The notes beneath the pieces are model-generated. The model ran no database searches, was not told the DNA's origin, and saw nothing but the letters and a program-made list of their open reading frames with translations. This document shows positions 61,486 to 64,000 of a stretch of DNA of 64,000 nt, in pieces. Position numbers and translations under genes: made by a program. Position 1 is the stretch's first letter, and each line of letters starts with the position of its first letter. The stretch is from Nocardia puris (GTDB lineage: Bacteria > Actinomycetota > Actinomycetes > Mycobacteriales > Mycobacteriaceae), in the NCBI RefSeq assembly GCF_003315035.1, contig NZ_QNRE01000002.1:124001-188000 (forward strand), read 5' to 3'.

Positions 61486-62331
61486 GTGCGGTACGGAATC
61501 GTGTTGTTCACCAGTGACAGGGGCATTACGCCCGCCGAGGCCGCGGCGGCGGCCGAACAGGCGGGGTTCTCCTCGTTCTACGTTCCCGAGCACACCCACA
61601 TCCCGGTGGTGCGCGCGGCGGCGCATCCGCAGACGGGGGACGCGAGCCTGCCCGACGATCGCTACCTGCGCACCCTCGATCCGTGGGTGGCGCTGGGCAC
61701 GGCGGCCGCGGTGACCGAGCGGATCACGCTGTCCACGGCGGTGGCGCTGCCCGCCGAACACCACCCCATCACGCTGGCCAAGACCATCGCGTCGCTGGAC
61801 CATCTGTCCGGCGGCCGGGTCAGCCTGGGTGTCGGATTCGGTTGGAACACCGACGAACTCGCCCACCACGGGGTGCCGCCGAACAAGCGCCGCACCGTGC
61901 TGCGCGAGCACCTCGAGGCGATGCGCGCCCTCTGGACCGACGAAGAGGCCTCCTACAGCGGGGATTTCGTGCGGTTCGGGGCCAGCTGGTCGTGGCCCAA
62001 GCCGGTGCAGAAGCACATCCCCGTCCTGCTCGGCGCGGCCGGTACCGAGAAGACCTTCGGCTGGCTCGCCGACAACGCCGACGGCTGGATCACCACTCCC
62101 ACCGAAGGCGGCATCGACGACAAGATCGCACTCCTGCACCGGGTCTGGCGCGAGAAAGGGCGCGAGGGCGCTCCGGAGATCATCGCCCTGGCCGGCCGCC
62201 CGGATGCCACCCAACTGGCCCACTGGGCCGAGCGGGGCGTGACCGAGGCCGTCTTCGGCGTCCCCGACCGCTCCGCCGACGAGGTCCGCGCCTATCTGGA
62301 ACGCCTCGCCGGCAAGCTCGGCCTGACCTGA
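61486..62331 (+). CDS. LLM-class (TIGR03619-type) F420-dependent oxidoreductase
   Basis: A 281-residue luciferase-like protein: ITPAEAAAAAEQAGFSSFYV, PEHTHIPVVRAA, ERITLSTAVALPAEHHPITL, KTIASLDHLSGGRVSLGVGF and GWNTDELAHHGV are typical of the actinobacterial TIGR03619 group, which uses F420. GTG 61486 is chosen because GGGAG stands eight bases upstream; the ATG at 61471 would leave only ten bases after the KstR-type box and no ribosome site. The box suggests derepression by sterol metabolites. A strong hairpin follows the gene. Confidence 0.88.
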   Translation: MRYGIVLFTSDRGITPAEAAAAAEQAGFSSFYVPEHTHIPVVRAAAHPQTGDASLPDDRYLRTLDPWVALGTAAAVTERITLSTAVALPAEHHPITLAKTIASLDHLSGGRVSLGVGFGWNTDELAHHGVPPNKRRTVLREHLEAMRALWTDEEASYSGDFVRFGASWSWPKPVQKHIPVLLGAAGTEKTFGWLADNADGWITTPTEGGIDDKIALLHRVWREKGREGAPEIIALAGRPDATQLAHWAERGVTEAVFGVPDRSADEVRAYLERLAGKLGLT

Positions 62332-62413
62332 CGCCCGACTCGAAAGATGTTCCGGTGCGGCGTGCTTCCTGCCGTCCGGGATGCGCGCCGCGGCCCCGAT
62401 CGCCCGGCGCGCG

Positions 62414-62456
62414 AGGTGACCCCGCCCGGTTCAGGCCCGGACGGGGTCACCTTTTT
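62414..62456. terminator. Intrinsic terminator after the LLM gene
   Basis: Arms AGGTGACCCCG (62414-62424) and CGGGGTCACCT (62442-62452) are perfect and are followed directly by a run of T on the plus strand. It ends the plus-strand oxidoreductase transcript; the convergent ABC permease gene stops at 62468 and can use the same stem. Confidence 0.85.
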
Positions 62457-62467
62457 GTCGAGCTCTC

Positions 62468-64000
62468 TCAGCCGATGTCGCGGCGCCGGTAGGCGAACAA
62501 CCCCGCCGTGAGGAGGGCGGCGGCGATCGCCAGGAGCCACAGGATCGGGGTGGCGGTGAATTCGGCGCCGGGGAGTTTGGGCGGGTGGTTGAACGGGACG
62601 AGGTTCATCGTCCAGTCGGGGAGCAGGTCGAAGGAACCGATGAAGTAGACGGCGATCAGGGTGGACAGGACGCCCCAGGCCAGCGGCGCGTAGCGGGGGA
62701 GGAAGCCGAGCAGCGCGACCGTGAGTCCCGTGACGACCCAGACCGCGGGGAGCTGGACCAGGGCCGCGCCCAGCGTGCCGGACAACTGCCCGCCGAGGTC
62801 GTCGGTGGTGGCGCCGTGGATGCCGCCGATGGCGAGCGCCGCGGCCAGCAGGGCCACCGCCGGGCCGAGCAGGGCGTAGCCGAGGTGGCTCGCGGCGTAG
62901 CGGATCCGGCCGACCGAGCAGGCCAGCACCAACTCGGTGCGGGTGCCGGTCTCCTCCTCGTGCAGGCGCAGCGCCGCCGACACCGAATAGGCGGCGGCCG
63001 CGGCGGCCAGCACGGTGACGGCGTAGGCGATGAAGGAGTCCTCCAGGCTCTCCGAACCGCCCATGCGGGTGACGAGTTCGGCGAGCTCCTCGCTCTCGGC
63101 GAGCATGTCGCCGATGCTGCCGACGGTGCCGCCGATCAGCAGGCCGTAGAGCACGAACCCGAACGTCCAACCCAGCAGGGTGCCGCGCTGCAAGCGCGTC
63201 GCCAATCCCCACGGCCCGTTCAGCGTCGGGGCCGCGCGGGCGGGGCCGGGCCGTTCGGCCAGCATGCCCGAGCCCGTATCACGGTGCCGCAGCAGCGAAT
63301 ACGCCGCCGTGACGGTGAGCGCGGTGCCGCCGGACAACAGGATCAGCACCCACCAGCGCTCGTCGGCGAACGGACGGATCTGCGCGCTCCACCCCAGCGG
63401 TGAGAACCACGACAGCACACCGTTTCCCGCGTCACCGGCGGCGCGCAGGCCGAACGCCGCGCCGAGTGCCGAGAACGCCACACCGCGCGCGACCCGGGCG
63501 CCCGCACTCGCCTGGGCGGCCACGGCCGACACACCCGCCCACAGCGCACCCGACCCGGCCAGCGCCGCGCCGAACGCCACCGACCCGGCGGCGGGCAGAT
63601 CGGACGCGTACAGCGATGCGCCGCAGACGATTCCGGCGAGCAGCGCGCCACCCCAGGTCAGCAGCAGCGCCGAGGTGAGCCCGGCGAAGCGCCCGACGGC
63701 GGTGGAGGCCATCAGCTCCGCACGCCCGGACTCCTCTTCGACGCGGGTGTGCCGGATGACCGTGAGGACGGCCGCGATCGCGATGACGGAGTACATCGCC
63801 CCGCCCTCCCAGGTGCCGATCGACCCGAGCTCCGAGCTGAACACCGGCCCGTACATGGCGCGCAGCGCCGGATTGGCGGCGGTGGTCTGCGCCAAGGTGT
63901 CCAGCTGCGCCTGCGTGGTGTACAGGTCGCGGATGCTGAGGAACTGGAACACCGGCATGAGGCCGATGAGAATCGCCCAGACCGGCAACACGCTTCGGTC
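62468..64000 (-). CDS. ABC exporter permease (polyketide antibiotic type), 5' end outside window
   Basis: At least 507 residues of a large integral membrane protein with about twelve helices, arranged as two similar halves (MYSVIAIAAVLTVIRHTRVE ... EEESGRAELMASTAVGRFAG in the first; EEETGTRTELVLACSVGRIR in the second). The repeated EE-x-GR/TR-E motif is typical of actinobacterial exporters annotated as polyketide antibiotic exporters (ABC-2 superfamily). The frame stays open to base 64000, so the start and probably a preceding ATPase gene lie beyond the window. Its cargo is unknown. Confidence 0.85.
   Translation of the reverse strand, partial: DRSVLPVWAILIGLMPVFQFLSIRDLYTTQAQLDTLAQTTAANPALRAMYGPVFSSELGSIGTWEGGAMYSVIAIAAVLTVIRHTRVEEESGRAELMASTAVGRFAGLTSALLLTWGGALLAGIVCGASLYASDLPAAGSVAFGAALAGSGALWAGVSAVAAQASAGARVARGVAFSALGAAFGLRAAGDAGNGVLSWFSPLGWSAQIRPFADERWWVLILLSGGTALTVTAAYSLLRHRDTGSGMLAERPGPARAAPTLNGPWGLATRLQRGTLLGWTFGFVLYGLLIGGTVGSIGDMLAESEELAELVTRMGGSESLEDSFIAYAVTVLAAAAAAYSVSAALRLHEEETGTRTELVLACSVGRIRYAASHLGYALLGPAVALLAAALAIGGIHGATTDDLGGQLSGTLGAALVQLPAVWVVTGLTVALLGFLPRYAPLAWGVLSTLIAVYFIGSFDLLPDWTMNLVPFNHPPKLPGAEFTATPILWLLAIAAALLTAGLFAYRRRDIG

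Noticed and set aside
1-64000. tRNA, rRNA, integrase, transposase or phage genes
   Set aside because: None was recognised on either strand, so the catabolic clusters cannot be shown to lie on a mobile element.

Overview
The window is very GC-rich (roughly 70% or more) DNA with tightly packed, often overlapping genes. It looks like chromosome from a mycolic-acid actinobacterium (Mycobacteriales), most likely Nocardia or a close relative such as Rhodococcus. Pointers are a fused CysN-CysC, KshA/KshB/KstD-type steroid enzymes, LLM-class (F420/FMN) oxidoreductases, mycothiol-type DinB proteins, a cutinase, an AcrA1-like acyl reductase and sites matching the KstR operator consensus. No tRNA, rRNA, CRISPR array, IS element or phage gene was seen.

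Layout. 1-2170 is a decayed operon: remnants of a HEAT-repeat protein, a fumarate-reductase-like flavoprotein, and an ABC transporter (ATPase, permease, perhaps the tail of the binding protein), each missing parts and joined out of frame. 2239-6930 holds a large acyl-CoA dehydrogenase and the sulfate-activation genes cysD-cysNC. 6956-11044 is an IclR regulator divergent from a DUF1214 / SDR / sulfotransferase operon that has a perfect KstR-type box; a near-perfect copy precedes cysD. 11363-16496 carries a thioesterase, a TetR regulator with two small SRPBCC-like genes, a LuxR-type ATPase regulator and a DinB protein. 16557-19110 is an HsaA-like / HsaD-like pair beside a broken FAD dehydrogenase.

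19267-27364 contains an epimerase / rifampicin-phosphotransferase-like / swivelling-His fusion without ATP-grasp, a thioredoxin, a PtpB-like phosphatase, a PPDK-like protein that lacks its PEP barrel, and a MarR / DinB pair. 27841-38714 is a steroid- or lipid-type oxidation island (four SDRs, KstD, LLM monooxygenase, alpha/beta hydrolase, VOC protein, IclR, dehydrogenase-like protein) followed by a class V aminotransferase. 38878-44647 holds an MBL-fold hydrolase, a 1061-residue AAA protein, a secreted YVTN propeller and a SnoaL-like protein. After gene debris at 44701-45171, 45182-49093 is an operon for extradiol dioxygenase, KshB-like reductase, a 72-residue CxxC protein, KshA-like Rieske oxygenase and HsaB-like flavin reductase, divergent from an IclR gene across a perfect inverted repeat. 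PadR and a ribBA gene follow.

52377-54334 encodes two secreted proteins, an expansin-like protein and a cutinase. The right end has an acyl reductase, a membrane sugar transferase, an iron-box-preceded heme oxygenase, a ThrE exporter, an LLM oxidoreductase with a perfect KstR-type box, and the start of an ABC exporter permease that runs off the window.

How the genes fit together (inference): most of the window looks like accessory catabolism of steroid or other polycyclic/aromatic lipids, with several local IclR/TetR/MarR/PadR switches, an extra flavin-biosynthesis gene beside flavin-dependent oxygenases, and a possible link between PAPS formation (CysDNC) and a sulfotransferase through KstR-type sites.
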